A stretch of DNA of 64,000 bases from Corallococcus macrosporus DSM 14697 (GTDB lineage Bacteria; Myxococcota; Myxococcia; Myxococcales; Myxococcaceae). Where the stretch lies: assembly GCF_002305895.1 (NCBI RefSeq), contig NZ_CP022203.1, forward strand, positions 1,652,501-1,716,500. The letters are read 5' to 3'. Position numbers and translations under genes: made by a program. The notes beneath the pieces are model-generated. The model ran no database searches. It was not told the origin of the DNA and saw only the letters and a list, made by a program, of their open reading frames with translations. This document shows, piece by piece, positions 1 through 8,646 of the stretch (within the stretch, counting starts at the first letter, position 1; the number at the start of each line of letters is the position of its first letter).

Positions 1-1166
1 TGGTGACGGACACGCGCACCTACCGCCCCGACCACCTCATCCCCGAGGACGCCTACCCGGGCAAGGTGGCGGTGCCGGCCGAGCAGCTCGCCCTGGTGCT
101 GCCGACGCTGCCCGAGCCCGTCCAGGCGCAGCTCCAGTCGGACATGTTCGCCTACGTGGACATCGACGCCGCGGAGCTGCGGCTCTACAAGGACCTCCTC
201 ACCGGCGTGTACGTGCAGCAGGCCGTCGCCGCGGGGCTCACGGCGGAAGAGGCGGCCACGAAGGCGGCCACCTGGATTACCGGCGGGCAGGCGCTCCTGT
301 ACGTCAACCAGGTGCTGAACGCCGTCAACCAGGCGCGCGTGGCGGCGGGCGAGGATGCCATCCCGGCGATTCCCGTCGACGGCACGCCGCGCGGCCTGGC
401 CTTCGCCCACATGGGCAAGACGGGGCTCTTCGGCATCCAGGGTTCGCGCTACGTCGTGGTGAAGCCCATCTTCGACCTGTACGCGGCCATCAAGTACATG
501 GGCTCGGCGGGGGCCTCCGAGGGCATCTTCGGCAACGAGCAGCAGGCGTGGCTGCAGGAGTCGGTGTCGCAGGCCACCAACGCGTGGAAGATCATCGTCT
601 CCTCCATCTCGCTCACCACCATGGTGTTCAAGCTGAGCGACAAGGCGGACGTCCCGGACCCCACGCTGCGCCAGGACTTCTACTTCAACGTGGACCAGTG
701 GGACGGCTTCCCCACGAAGAAGCAGGAGTTCCTCAAGTCCCTGCGCGACAGCAACGTGCAGAACGCGCTGTTCATCTCCGGCGACATCCACGCGTCCTTC
801 GCGTCCGTGGAGTCCGGCATCCCCGCGCTGACGGCGCCGGCCATCTCCTCCGGCTCCATCAAGGAGCTGGCGGGCCTGGCCGTCATCGGCGCGGGCTTCT
901 CCACCGGCAGCACCGTGTACCGGTACATCGTGGCGGAGCTGGACAAGTCGCTGAAGGAGGCCCACCCGGGCATGGAGTTCGTGGACGGTGACGCCCACGG
1001 CTTCGTGGTGCTGGAGGTCGGCGCCTCCGAGGCGAAGGCGTCCTTCCACCTCATCCCGAGCACGGAGATCGCCAAGGACTACTCGCTGCGCCAGCCCTCC
1101 GAGCTGACGGAGAAGTTCACCCGCCGCGACTTCGTCATCAAGGACGGCACCATCACCGCCGCCTGA
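1..1166 (+). CDS. PhoD-like alkaline phosphatase, C-terminal part (5' end outside window)
   Basis: The reading frame is already open at the window edge and codons are in phase from base 3, so the N-terminus and true start lie upstream. The visible 387 residues end at TGA 1164-1166. Two stretches match the PhoD (metallophosphatase-like) family: DTRTYR at the edge, where the family has a DTR-Y/R segment, and FISGDIHASF at about residue 258, corresponding to the conserved GD-H metal-binding motif. PhoD enzymes are exported phosphodiesterases/phosphomonoesterases using Ca/Fe and release phosphate outside the cytoplasm. Any Tat signal peptide would be in the missing part. An 8-bp-stem hairpin begins 11 bases after the stop. 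Family assignment is fairly sure; substrate is not known. Confidence 0.8.
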   Translation, partial: VTDTRTYRPDHLIPEDAYPGKVAVPAEQLALVLPTLPEPVQAQLQSDMFAYVDIDAAELRLYKDLLTGVYVQQAVAAGLTAEEAATKAATWITGGQALLYVNQVLNAVNQARVAAGEDAIPAIPVDGTPRGLAFAHMGKTGLFGIQGSRYVVVKPIFDLYAAIKYMGSAGASEGIFGNEQQAWLQESVSQATNAWKIIVSSISLTTMVFKLSDKADVPDPTLRQDFYFNVDQWDGFPTKKQEFLKSLRDSNVQNALFISGDIHASFASVESGIPALTAPAISSGSIKELAGLAVIGAGFSTGSTVYRYIVAELDKSLKEAHPGMEFVDGDAHGFVVLEVGASEAKASFHLIPSTEIAKDYSLRQPSELTEKFTRRDFVIKDGTITAA

Positions 1167-1176
1167 GTGACACGGG

Positions 1177-1195
1177 CCTCACCCGCCGGGTGAGG
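1177..1195 (+). terminator. Hairpin after PhoD-like gene
   Basis: CCTCACCC and GGGTGAGG form a perfect 8-bp stem around a 3-base loop, 11 bases after the stop codon. There is no T-tract, so it is a terminator or RNA-stabilising hairpin by position only. Confidence 0.5.
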
Positions 1196-1380
1196 GGCGA
1201 GGGCCGCGCCCAGAGCCACGTGCTCCGGGCCGCGGCCCTTGGCCGTTTGGGAGGGCGTACCGGCCCGGGAGGCGGGCTCACGCGAGGTGGCCGCCACCGC
1301 GCCCCGTCCGCCCGCCTCCAGCGTCAATCACGCGGCGGCGTCACGCTGGCGTGCCCCTCCCCGGGACGGCGTGCCTTGGC

Positions 1381-1785
1381 TCAGCCGCACTGGAGCAGCA
1401 GGTGCTCCAGCCGGTGCCTGGCCAGGTACTCCAGCAGCGCCTCCCGCGGCGGCAGGTTGCTGCGGTACGGCTGCTCGCAATGCCCCGTGTAGAGGCCGCC
1501 GCCGGGGCCGGTGTAGAGGCCGCCACCAAGCCCCCGGTACAGGCCGCCGCCGGGGCCGGTGCTCATCCCTCCGCCGGGGCCGGTGTAGAGGCCGCCGCCG
1601 GGCGCGGTGGAGAGGCCGCCGCCAAGGCCGGTGTAGAGGCCGCCGCCGGGCGCGGTGGAGAGGCCGCCGCCGGGGCCCGTGGAGGCGCCGCCGCCGGGGC
1701 CGGTGTAGAGGCCGCCGCCGGGGCCGGTGTAGAGGCCGCCGCCCGGCCCCACATGGCGGTCCCTCGGCCAGGTGTTCTTCAGCAT
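1381..1785 (-). CDS. Gly-rich octapeptide-repeat protein (134 aa)
   Basis: I do not recognise a family. The protein is three parts: a 12-residue head (MLKNTWPRDRHV), eleven tandem copies of an octapeptide close to GPGGGLYT (residues 13-100), and a 34-residue tail (from GHCEQPYRSN) that looks like an ordinary amphipathic segment with two Cys. ATG at 1785 is preferred over an upstream in-frame ATG at 1833 because GGAGGTGA lies 8 bases before it. There is no signal peptide, so it is probably cytoplasmic or leaves by a non-Sec route. The Gly/Tyr repeat recalls structural or RNA-binding Gly-rich proteins, but no function can be assigned. The good ribosome site and the intact frame through all repeats argue that it is translated. 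Confidence 0.7.
   Translation of the reverse strand: MLKNTWPRDRHVGPGGGLYTGPGGGLYTGPGGGASTGPGGGLSTAPGGGLYTGLGGGLSTAPGGGLYTGPGGGMSTGPGGGLYRGLGGGLYTGPGGGLYTGHCEQPYRSNLPPREALLEYLARHRLEHLLLQCG
1486..1749 (-). repeat. 11 x 24-bp in-frame tandem repeat
   Basis: Eleven contiguous 24-bp units encode GPGGGLYT variants (APGGGLYT, GLGGGLST, GPGGGAST, GPGGGMST and others). Substitutions fall mainly at unit positions 1, 2, 6 and 7, and all units keep the frame. There are no unique spacers, so this is a coding minisatellite, not CRISPR. Confidence 0.9.
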
Positions 1786-1935
1786 GCGCGTCACCTCCCG
1801 GCGCCCTTCGCCTGGGGGGGCGCCCTTCTCCATGGCGGCTCGGCGACGCGAGTCCCAGGGGGCGGCCGGCGGGCGCGGTGGAGCGGGGTGGAACAGCGTC
1901 CCCGCCCGGGCTCCGGGCGGGGCGCGAGGTCGCGG

Positions 1936-2346
1936 CTACAGCGCGGCTTCCAGCGTCTTCTGGATGGCCTGGGTGCGGTCCTTCACGTCGTCGATGTTGG
2001 TGAAGGGCTTGTGGTCCAGCGTGAGCACGCCATCCTCGAACCGGGCGATCCGGCTGGCGGAGGCGCTGCCGGCCTTGTTCTGGATGACGACCTTCTTCAG
2101 CTTCTCCTTGAGCGCCTCCTGGCCCATGTCATCGATGCAGATGCCCTTGAAGGCCTCCACGAGCGGATCGATGTAGACCTTCGTCCACGCGCTCTCGAAG
2201 AGGTGGCTGTAGTCGTCCTCCATCAACGACTCCCACTGCACCTCGACGGGCACCTCGAAGTGCGCCGCCTCGTCGATGCGCTGCTTCTGCTGGGGGAAGA
2301 CGTTCGTCTCGTAGGCCTTCTGGGCCCTGCGTTCGGGGAGTCCCAT
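1936..2346 (-). CDS. Conserved-looking hypothetical protein (136 aa)
   Basis: I do not recognise the family. The soluble, acidic/basic mixed protein begins MGLPERRAQKAYETN and has a central helical-looking segment (YIDPLVEAFKGICIDD) followed by a lysine-rich KLKKVVIQNK stretch. No signal peptide, membrane segment or metal motif is seen. GAGGAG six bases before ATG 2346 fixes the start; the open frame continues upstream to 2949 but would overlap the oppositely oriented GNAT gene. It is divergent from the GNAT gene at 2467, sharing a 120-bp promoter region. Ordinary codon use and the good ribosome site support a real gene. Confidence 0.75.
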   Translation of the reverse strand: MGLPERRAQKAYETNVFPQQKQRIDEAAHFEVPVEVQWESLMEDDYSHLFESAWTKVYIDPLVEAFKGICIDDMGQEALKEKLKKVVIQNKAGSASASRIARFEDGVLTLDHKPFTNIDDVKDRTQAIQKTLEAAL

Positions 2347-2466
2347 GGAGTGCTCCTCTCCGGGGTGTGGGTGGAAGTCGCGCGGCGTGAATATCCAGCG
2401 ACACTGAGTATCGTGTCTTTCTCGGAAAGTCAGCCAGAGTGACGCGGGAGACGAGAGGAGCCTCGC

Positions 2467-3018
2467 ATGGTGCCGGGTGCCTGTTTGACCGATGTGCGGT
2501 TGGTTCCTGCCCGGCCGGAGCACGTGGACTTCTGGCTGGAGATGCGCGCCGCGCCCGGGGCCCGGCGCTTCGTGGAGACCGGGGAGGACTCGCGGGAGCT
2601 GCTGCTGCGCCGCATCCTGGAGGCGGGCGCGCTGGGGCGGCCCGGCGCCCGGAGCTTCCGGTGGTTCGTGGAGGCCGACGGCCAGCTCGCCGGAACGGTG
2701 TCCGCGCGGGAGCTGTCGCGCGCGCACGGCCGCGCCGAGCTGGGCTACATGATGGCGGACGCGTACCACGGCCGGGGCCTGGGCACCCGCGCGGTGGGGC
2801 TGATGCTGGAGGAGCTCTTCACGCTGCCCTTCCTCCAGCGTGTGTGGCTGACGACGCTGGCGGAGAACGCCGCCTCGCGGGGCGTGGCGCGCAAGCTGGG
2901 CTTCACGCTGGAGGGCACGCTGCGCGGGCACTGCCTGTTCCAGGGGCAACGCAGGGACCAGCAGCTCTGGGGGCTGCTCCGGGACGAGTGGGCGTCTTCG
3001 CGGGCGTCGCGCGGGTGA
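2467..3018 (+). CDS. GNAT-family N-acetyltransferase (RimJ/RimL-like)
   Basis: This 183-residue protein would transfer acetyl from acetyl-CoA to a protein N-terminus or small amine. The acetyl-CoA-binding motif A is visible as ELGYMMADAYHGRGLGTRAV at about residues 91-110, with the R-G-x-G pyrophosphate loop, and motif B as N-AASRGVARKLGF near residues 137-150. This arrangement, with LGF followed by EGTLRG, is typical of the RimJ/RimL subgroup (Acetyltransf_3). Start ATG 2467 follows GAGAGGAG. Substrate cannot be read from sequence. It sits upstream of tex but separated by 94 bp, so co-transcription is possible, not shown. Confidence 0.88.
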   Translation: MVPGACLTDVRLVPARPEHVDFWLEMRAAPGARRFVETGEDSRELLLRRILEAGALGRPGARSFRWFVEADGQLAGTVSARELSRAHGRAELGYMMADAYHGRGLGTRAVGLMLEELFTLPFLQRVWLTTLAENAASRGVARKLGFTLEGTLRGHCLFQGQRRDQQLWGLLRDEWASSRASRG

Positions 3019-3112
3019 CGCCCGGGCGCCGCGCGGCGTCCGTCGTGGGCTGAGCGCTTCGGACGGCCGGTCTCTGGGTGCCCCGTGGGGGCCGGGTTAT
3101 AGAAGCGGCGCC

Positions 3113-5455
3113 ATGCACGCTTACGCCGCTGAGCTTTCCCAGGAGCTGGGCCTCAGGCCCGAGCAGGTGGACCGGACCCTCGCGCTGCAAGAGGACGGAG
3201 CCACGGTCCCCTTCATCGCGCGCTACCGCAAGGAAGTCACCGGCGGTCTGGACGAGGTCCAGATTCAGACCCTCTTCGACCGCGCCACCGAGCGCGCCGA
3301 GCTGGACGCCCGGCGCGACACCATCCTCCGCACCATCGAGGAGCAGGGGAAGCTGACGCCGGACTTGGCGAAGGCGCTCAAGGCGGCGAAGACGCGCACC
3401 GAGCTGGAGGACCTGTACCTCCCGTACAAGCCCAAGCGCCGCACGCGGGCCGCCATCGCCCGGGAGCGCGGGCTGGAGCCGCTGGCGGACCTGCTGTGGA
3501 AGCAGGACGGCCGGCGCGGCGAGGACGTGGCCGCGTGCGTGCGCCCCTACATCCACCCGGAGAAGGACGTGCCGGACCAGGCCGCGGCGCTCGCGGGCGC
3601 GCGGGACATCTGCGCCGAGCGCGTGGCCGAGGACGCCGGCCTGCGCCGCGAGGCCCGCGAGGTGAGCGCGCGCCGGGGCACGCTGTGCTCCAACGTGGTG
3701 TCCGCGAAGAAGGGCGAGCCGACCAAGTTCGAGAACTACTACGGCCACGAGGAGCCGCTGTCCCAGGCCCCCTCGCACCGCGTGCTGGCGCTCTTGCGCG
3801 GCGAGGAGGAGGGCGTGCTGAAGGTGAAGCTCTCCCTGCCGGACGACGAGGTGAAGGGCCTGCTCGCCGGGCGCGTGGTGACGAAGCCGCAGTCCCTGTT
3901 CGCGCAGGAGCTGCGCGCCGCCGTGGAGGACAGTTGGGACCGGTTGATGGGCCCCTCGCTGGAGGCGGAGCTGCGCGCGGAGCTGAAGGAGCGCGCGGAC
4001 CGGCAGGCCATTGGCGTCTTCGGGGAGAACCTGCGCCACCTGCTGCTCACGCCGCCCGCGGGCGCCCGCGCGGTGCTGGCCCTGGACCCGGGCCTGCGCA
4101 CGGGCACCAAGCTGGCGATGATGGACGTCACCGGCAAGGTGGTGGAGACGCTGACGCTCTACTCGGAGCGCGGCGCGGACGAGCGCGCCCGCGCGGCGAA
4201 GCTGCTGGCCGCGGTGGTGCAGAAGCACAAGCCGGAGCTCATCGCCGTGGGCAACGGCACGGGCAGCCGCGAGGCGGAGCTCTTCGTGCGCGACACGCTG
4301 AAGGCGCTGGGCTCGCAGGTCCCCGTGGTGTCCGTGAGTGAGCAGGGTGCGTCCATCTACTCGGCCTCCGAGGTGGCCCGCGACGAGTTCCCGGACCTGG
4401 ACGTCAGCCTGCGCGGCGCGGTGTCCATTGGCCGCCGCCTCCAGGACCCGCTGGCGGAGCTGGTGAAGATCGACCCCAAGAGCATTGGCGTGGGGCAGTA
4501 CCAGCACGACGTGGACCAGGGCCTGCTCAAGAAGAAGCTGGGCGAGGTGGTGGACTCGTGCGTCAACGCGGTGGGCGTGGATGTGAACACCGCGTCGCCG
4601 CAGCTCCTGGAGCACGTGTCCGGCGTGGGGCCATCGCTGGCGAAGAAGCTGGTGGCGCACCGCGCGGCGAAGGGGCGCTTCACCACGCGGCGCGAGCTCC
4701 TGAAGGTGAGCGGCCTGGGGCCCAAGACGTTCGAGCAGGCGGCGGGCTTCCTGCGCGTGCGCGGCACGGAGCCGCTGGACGCCAGCGCCGTCCACCCGGA
4801 GCGCTACGGCGTGGTGGAGCGCATGGCCAGGGATTTGGGCGTGGCCGTGAGCGCGCTGGTGGGCAACGCCGAGCTGGTGCGCAAGATTGACCCCAGGCGC
4901 TACCTGGGCCCGGACCTGGGCGAGCTGACGCTCAAGGACATCCTGGCGGAGCTGGAGAAGCCCAGCCGCGACCCGCGCGGTGACTTCACCGCGCCCCAGC
5001 ACCGCGAGGACCTGCGCTCGCTGGAGGACGTGAAGGAGGGCATGGTGCTCCAGGGCGTGGTGACGAACGTCACCGCGTTCGGCGCCTTCGTGGACGTGGG
5101 CGTGCACCAGGACGGCCTGGTCCACGTGTCGCAAATCTCCACGCGCTTCGTGAAGGACCCCTCTGAAGTGGTGAAGGTGGGGGACCGGCTGACGGTGCGC
5201 GTGCTCACCGTGGACCTGGCGCGCAAGCGGCTGGCGCTCTCCGTGCGCGCGGTGCAGGAGGGTGGGGCGCCGCAGCCGTCGGGCCGTCCCCACGTCGGCG
5301 GGGCCACGGGGCCGGGCCGGATGACGGAGCGCGGCGGGCCTCCGCGTCAGGGCGCCCGGCCGTCCTCGGGCACGGGCCAGAAGCCCGCTCCAGGGCCCGC
5401 CGAGAAGAAGGGCCCGGAGCCGTTCAACAACCCCTTCAGCAAGCTCAAGCGCTGA
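3113..5455 (+). CDS. tex: Tex-family S1 RNA-binding transcription accessory protein
   Basis: At 780 residues this matches Tex/YhgF in full length. Domain order is as in the family: N-terminal helical Tex region with PFIARYRKE at about residue 30; a YqgF/RNase-H-like domain beginning VLALDPGLRTG near residue 321; a helix-hairpin-helix pair near residues 495-545 (VSGVGPSLAKKLVAHR and VSGLGPKTFEQAAG); and an S1 RNA-binding domain near residues 643-715 (GVVTNVTAFGAFVDVGVHQDG). A Pro/Gly-rich basic tail of about 60 residues follows. Tex binds nucleic acid and is linked to transcription and to rescue of stalled polymerase. The gene is convergent with, and 12 bp from, the TPR gene downstream. Confidence 0.95.
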   Translation: MHAYAAELSQELGLRPEQVDRTLALQEDGATVPFIARYRKEVTGGLDEVQIQTLFDRATERAELDARRDTILRTIEEQGKLTPDLAKALKAAKTRTELEDLYLPYKPKRRTRAAIARERGLEPLADLLWKQDGRRGEDVAACVRPYIHPEKDVPDQAAALAGARDICAERVAEDAGLRREAREVSARRGTLCSNVVSAKKGEPTKFENYYGHEEPLSQAPSHRVLALLRGEEEGVLKVKLSLPDDEVKGLLAGRVVTKPQSLFAQELRAAVEDSWDRLMGPSLEAELRAELKERADRQAIGVFGENLRHLLLTPPAGARAVLALDPGLRTGTKLAMMDVTGKVVETLTLYSERGADERARAAKLLAAVVQKHKPELIAVGNGTGSREAELFVRDTLKALGSQVPVVSVSEQGASIYSASEVARDEFPDLDVSLRGAVSIGRRLQDPLAELVKIDPKSIGVGQYQHDVDQGLLKKKLGEVVDSCVNAVGVDVNTASPQLLEHVSGVGPSLAKKLVAHRAAKGRFTTRRELLKVSGLGPKTFEQAAGFLRVRGTEPLDASAVHPERYGVVERMARDLGVAVSALVGNAELVRKIDPRRYLGPDLGELTLKDILAELEKPSRDPRGDFTAPQHREDLRSLEDVKEGMVLQGVVTNVTAFGAFVDVGVHQDGLVHVSQISTRFVKDPSEVVKVGDRLTVRVLTVDLARKRLALSVRAVQEGGAPQPSGRPHVGGATGPGRMTERGGPPRQGARPSSGTGQKPAPGPAEKKGPEPFNNPFSKLKR

Positions 5456-5467
5456 CGGGGCGCCGCC

Positions 5468-6595
5468 TCACGGCTTCGCGTCCACGGGGAAGGGACGGAC
5501 CTCCCCGGCCAGGACCTGGTTGCGCGCCAGGAGCCTGGCGAAGCGGTCCGTCCCGTTGCGCGTGTCGAAGCGGTTCGCGATGTCCCGGGCCTGCTCCAGC
5601 GTCCAGGCGTGCAGGGCCCGGACGTCGTAGCCGCCATCAGCCTGGTGGTGGGGGAACGTCTTGGGCAGCCGCAGGCTCACGGTGTCCCGCTCCCCGGCCG
5701 CCTGCACCCGCTCCAGCAGGAAGGCGGCGGCGGCGTAGAAGGTGAAGCGGTCCCGGTAGCTGGGGTGGTCCAGCGCCCAGCCCAGGTGCTTCTCCAGCAG
5801 CGTCAGCCCGCGCGACAGGTTGTCCGTCAGCGCGAGGAACTCCAGGTGCTCGCCCACGGTGGAGAGGAACTCCCGGTTCTTCGCCACCAGGGCGTAGCCG
5901 CGGCGGTGGAGCTCGCGCGCCTGCTCCAGCTCGCCCAGCTTGAACAGCGGGTAGAGCACCGTGCCCAGCGTCAGGTGGGGAATCTCCGCGCACGCCTTGC
6001 GTCCGTCCAGGATGGGCTTCGCCTTGCGCAGCACCTGCTGCCACTCGCCCTTGTCGGCGTGGTGGTCCAGTTCGTCGTCCAGCTCGCACACGCGACAGTC
6101 GGTGAGGTGGTCCCTCCTCGCCTCCAGCCACGCGTTCCACAGCCGCTCCACCTCCTCCGCAGCGTCCCCCATCTCCCGCGCGGCCTGGTAGCGCAGCTTC
6201 AGCACCGCGCGCGTCCCGGAGTCCGTGGCCTTGAAGCACTGCTCCACGTCGTCCAGCGCGTCGGCGATCTGCTTGCGGGTGATGTGCGGGAACTCCTTGA
6301 TGCGCGCCACCACCCACTTCTGCTTCCAGAACATGTCCTCCGGTTCGAAGCGCTTCGGGTCCTTCTTCTGCTGGCCCCGGCACCACGCGAAGGCCACCAG
6401 CGCCTTGTCCGGGAAGCCGCCGAAGGTCGCCGCGTCGATGAGCGCGTCCCGCATCCGGTAGCCCAGGCCCACGTCCTTGTGCGTGTCCGCCAGGCGCACC
6501 GCCTCTTCCAGGAGCCGCACCTTGCCTTCGCCTTCGCCCAGGGCGCCGGCCTGGTTGAAGAGCGCCTTCACCTGCTCGCGCCAGTCACCGCTCAT
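5468..6595 (-). CDS. TPR-like helical protein coupled to HSP90-like gene
   Basis: The 375-residue protein is all-helical in appearance, with repeated helix pairs spaced about 34-40 residues (AVRLADTHKDVGLGYRMRDA, KLGELEQARELHRRGYALVA and others), consistent with degenerate tetratricopeptide repeats. No signal peptide or membrane segment is present. Its ATG (6595-6593) overlaps the TGA of the HSP90-like gene (6597-6595) by one base, so translation is almost certainly coupled and equal amounts are expected. TPR proteins are classic HSP90 partners in eukaryotes; here partnership is inferred from operon structure only. It could be a co-chaperone, a client adaptor or a regulator. The exact TPR count needs a profile search. 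Confidence 0.8.
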   Translation of the reverse strand: MSGDWREQVKALFNQAGALGEGEGKVRLLEEAVRLADTHKDVGLGYRMRDALIDAATFGGFPDKALVAFAWCRGQQKKDPKRFEPEDMFWKQKWVVARIKEFPHITRKQIADALDDVEQCFKATDSGTRAVLKLRYQAAREMGDAAEEVERLWNAWLEARRDHLTDCRVCELDDELDHHADKGEWQQVLRKAKPILDGRKACAEIPHLTLGTVLYPLFKLGELEQARELHRRGYALVAKNREFLSTVGEHLEFLALTDNLSRGLTLLEKHLGWALDHPSYRDRFTFYAAAAFLLERVQAAGERDTVSLRLPKTFPHHQADGGYDVRALHAWTLEQARDIANRFDTRNGTDRFARLLARNQVLAGEVRPFPVDAKP

Positions 6596-8454
6596 CAGTG
6601 CAGCCCCCGGGGGCCCGCGCCGCCGCTGCCTTCGTCGCCGCCGCGCCCGCCCTCCCCGCCCAGGTGCGCGGAGAGGAGGCCCAGCAGGCCCTGGTTCAGC
6701 AGCACCAGCTCCTGGGCATTCAGCGGGTGGTGTCCCAGGAGCAGGGCCTGCACGTAGAGCATCTCCACCGACAGCTTCAGCATGTCCCGGTCCGCCACCG
6801 CCGCCAGCCGCCGCACCACCGGGTTGTGGAGGTTGAAGCAGAGCTGCGCCGGCTCGCCGCCCGCCGCCGCCACGACGCTGTCCAGCACGCCGGCGAACAA
6901 GTCATCCGACTCCTCGCGGGCCCGCTCGACGTCGCGCCGGAACGCGCCCTCCGCGTCCGCGCTGTAGAGCGTGGGCACCTCCGCCGGGTAGAACTTCTTC
7001 ACCACCGCGCCGCAGCGGAACGGCGCCAGCACGCGCTCCGCCATGCGCAGCAGCGGGAAGGTGGCCTCGCGCTCGTCCAGGGTGAGCTCCTCGAAGCTCT
7101 GCGGCAGGTCCGCGGAGGAGAAGGGCTCCACCTGCACGTCCGGCACCGCGTGCGGCAGCTTCTCCAGCAGCGACGTGTCGTGCGTGTACGCCGCGTTGAT
7201 GATGCACAGGCCCTGGGCGCTGGCCACCTGGGCAATCTGCCGGAAGCCGTCCAGCGTGGACGTGTAGCGCACCACCGGGTGCGCGCGCCGGTAGTCCGCC
7301 AGCGTCATCATCCCCATCGACGTCTCGAAGGGGAGCCAGTGGATGATGAGGCGGTAGAAGTCGTCGTCATCCAGCGCCAGCGCCTTCACGCTCAGCCCGT
7401 GCAGGGCAATCAGCCGCTGGAGCGCGCGCGGGTCCTCGCGCGCCAGCTCCATCAGGTAGCCGCGCAGGGACTGTCCCAGGGACTCGCGCGCCGCGGCGAG
7501 CGCCTCGTCCTCATAGAAGGACTCCCGGCTGGCGGTGGGCCGCAGCGCGTTGGCGTTCACCACGCACTTCACGAAGAAGGCCCAGTCCGGCAGCAGGTTC
7601 TCCGCGCTCTCCGACAGCAGCATGTGCTTGAGGTACACCCGGTGCTTCTGCCGCGAGTTGAAGTGCGGCGACGCGGGCAGCACGTAGGCCACCCCGTCCA
7701 CGTCTCCCGCAGTGGAGCGCAGCGGGATGCAGTCGACGAAGTCCGTGTCGAACAGCTCGCGCCCGTAGGCGAGCAGCGCCTTGCGCCGCTCCGCCGCGCT
7801 GTCGTACTCGCGGCGCCAGGGGACGCCGGAGGTGTCCAGCCGCTCGGCGCCCTCGGGCGTGGTGAGGTGGACGGGGAAGGGCAGCAGGCCGCCGTAGTGG
7901 CTGGCGAGGTTTCGCAGCCGCTGGGCCGTGAACCAGTGCGTCATGTCCGGGCGGGCCACCAGGAACACCTGGGTGCCGGGCTGGGCGAGCGGGTGCTCGG
8001 AGGGCCGCACGGCGTACGTGCCGTCGTGCCGGCCGCGCCACTCCAGCGTGCGCCCGTCGCCGCGCGCCGAGCGCGTCACCACCAGCAGCTCGTCACACAC
8101 CATGAAGCAGGACAGCAGGCCGATGCCGAACTGGCCGATGAAGTCGTTGCGGCGGGCCTCCAGGGCCTCGCGCTTGGAGGACTCACCGATGGTGGCCAGG
8201 AAGCGGTGGATTTCGTCCTCCGTCAGCCCCACGCCGTCGTCGGTGAAGAGCAGGGTGGGCGGGCTGCCGTCCTGCTTCTCCATCAGCTCCAGCCGGACGG
8301 TGCCAGCGTGGCCGGGCTCCAGGAGCTGGCGGGCGCGGATGGCATCGGTGGCGTTCTGGAGCAGCTCGCGTACGTAGACGCCCGGGGAGCTGTACAGGTG
8401 GTGAGACAGGAGGTCGATGACCCCGCGGAGGCTGACTTGAAATCGGTGGTCCAC
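6595..8454 (-). CDS. HSP90-family (HtpG-like) ATPase
   Basis: 619 residues, close to HtpG length. The GHKL ATP-binding signatures are present but divergent: VRELLQNATDAI (residues 28-39, carrying the catalytic Glu and the Mg-binding Asn), DDGVGLT near residues 73-79, and GQFGIGLLSCFMV near residues 107-119. The middle domain keeps a recognisable counterpart of the HtpG segment ending in SRE (VVNANALRPTASRESF, around residues 298-313). The last about 25 residues are Gly-rich. It is an ATP-driven chaperone of the HSP90 family, more like the divergent actinobacterial-type HSP90 proteins than canonical htpG, so I leave the symbol empty. It is first in a two-gene operon with the TPR protein. Confidence 0.88.
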   Translation of the reverse strand: MDHRFQVSLRGVIDLLSHHLYSSPGVYVRELLQNATDAIRARQLLEPGHAGTVRLELMEKQDGSPPTLLFTDDGVGLTEDEIHRFLATIGESSKREALEARRNDFIGQFGIGLLSCFMVCDELLVVTRSARGDGRTLEWRGRHDGTYAVRPSEHPLAQPGTQVFLVARPDMTHWFTAQRLRNLASHYGGLLPFPVHLTTPEGAERLDTSGVPWRREYDSAAERRKALLAYGRELFDTDFVDCIPLRSTAGDVDGVAYVLPASPHFNSRQKHRVYLKHMLLSESAENLLPDWAFFVKCVVNANALRPTASRESFYEDEALAAARESLGQSLRGYLMELAREDPRALQRLIALHGLSVKALALDDDDFYRLIIHWLPFETSMGMMTLADYRRAHPVVRYTSTLDGFRQIAQVASAQGLCIINAAYTHDTSLLEKLPHAVPDVQVEPFSSADLPQSFEELTLDEREATFPLLRMAERVLAPFRCGAVVKKFYPAEVPTLYSADAEGAFRRDVERAREESDDLFAGVLDSVVAAAGGEPAQLCFNLHNPVVRRLAAVADRDMLKLSVEMLYVQALLLGHHPLNAQELVLLNQGLLGLLSAHLGGEGGRGGDEGSGGAGPRGLH

Positions 8455-8646
8455 GTGCCGCCGACGTTAGCGCACGCCCCCCGTCGTATCGACAGCCGAA
8501 TCGAGCTTGAGACGTGCCCCGCACTTGGGCATCCATGGCGGGCCCTTGATTGGCTGCTCGGGTGGCGTCAGGGGGCAAGCCGGCCGTGGGGCACGTGTCA
8601 CCACGGTGGCGGCAGGTCTTCACCTCGTAATCAGGAGTGGATGGAT

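Noticed and set aside
1486-1749. Regular repeats that look like a CRISPR array
   Set aside because: Units are contiguous 24-mers with no unique spacers and encode an in-frame octapeptide; no cas genes are near.
2903-5293. 796-codon open frame on the minus strand opposite tex
   Set aside because: It is His/Arg/Leu-rich, matches nothing, and covers an intact tex gene; high GC leaves few stops in this frame.
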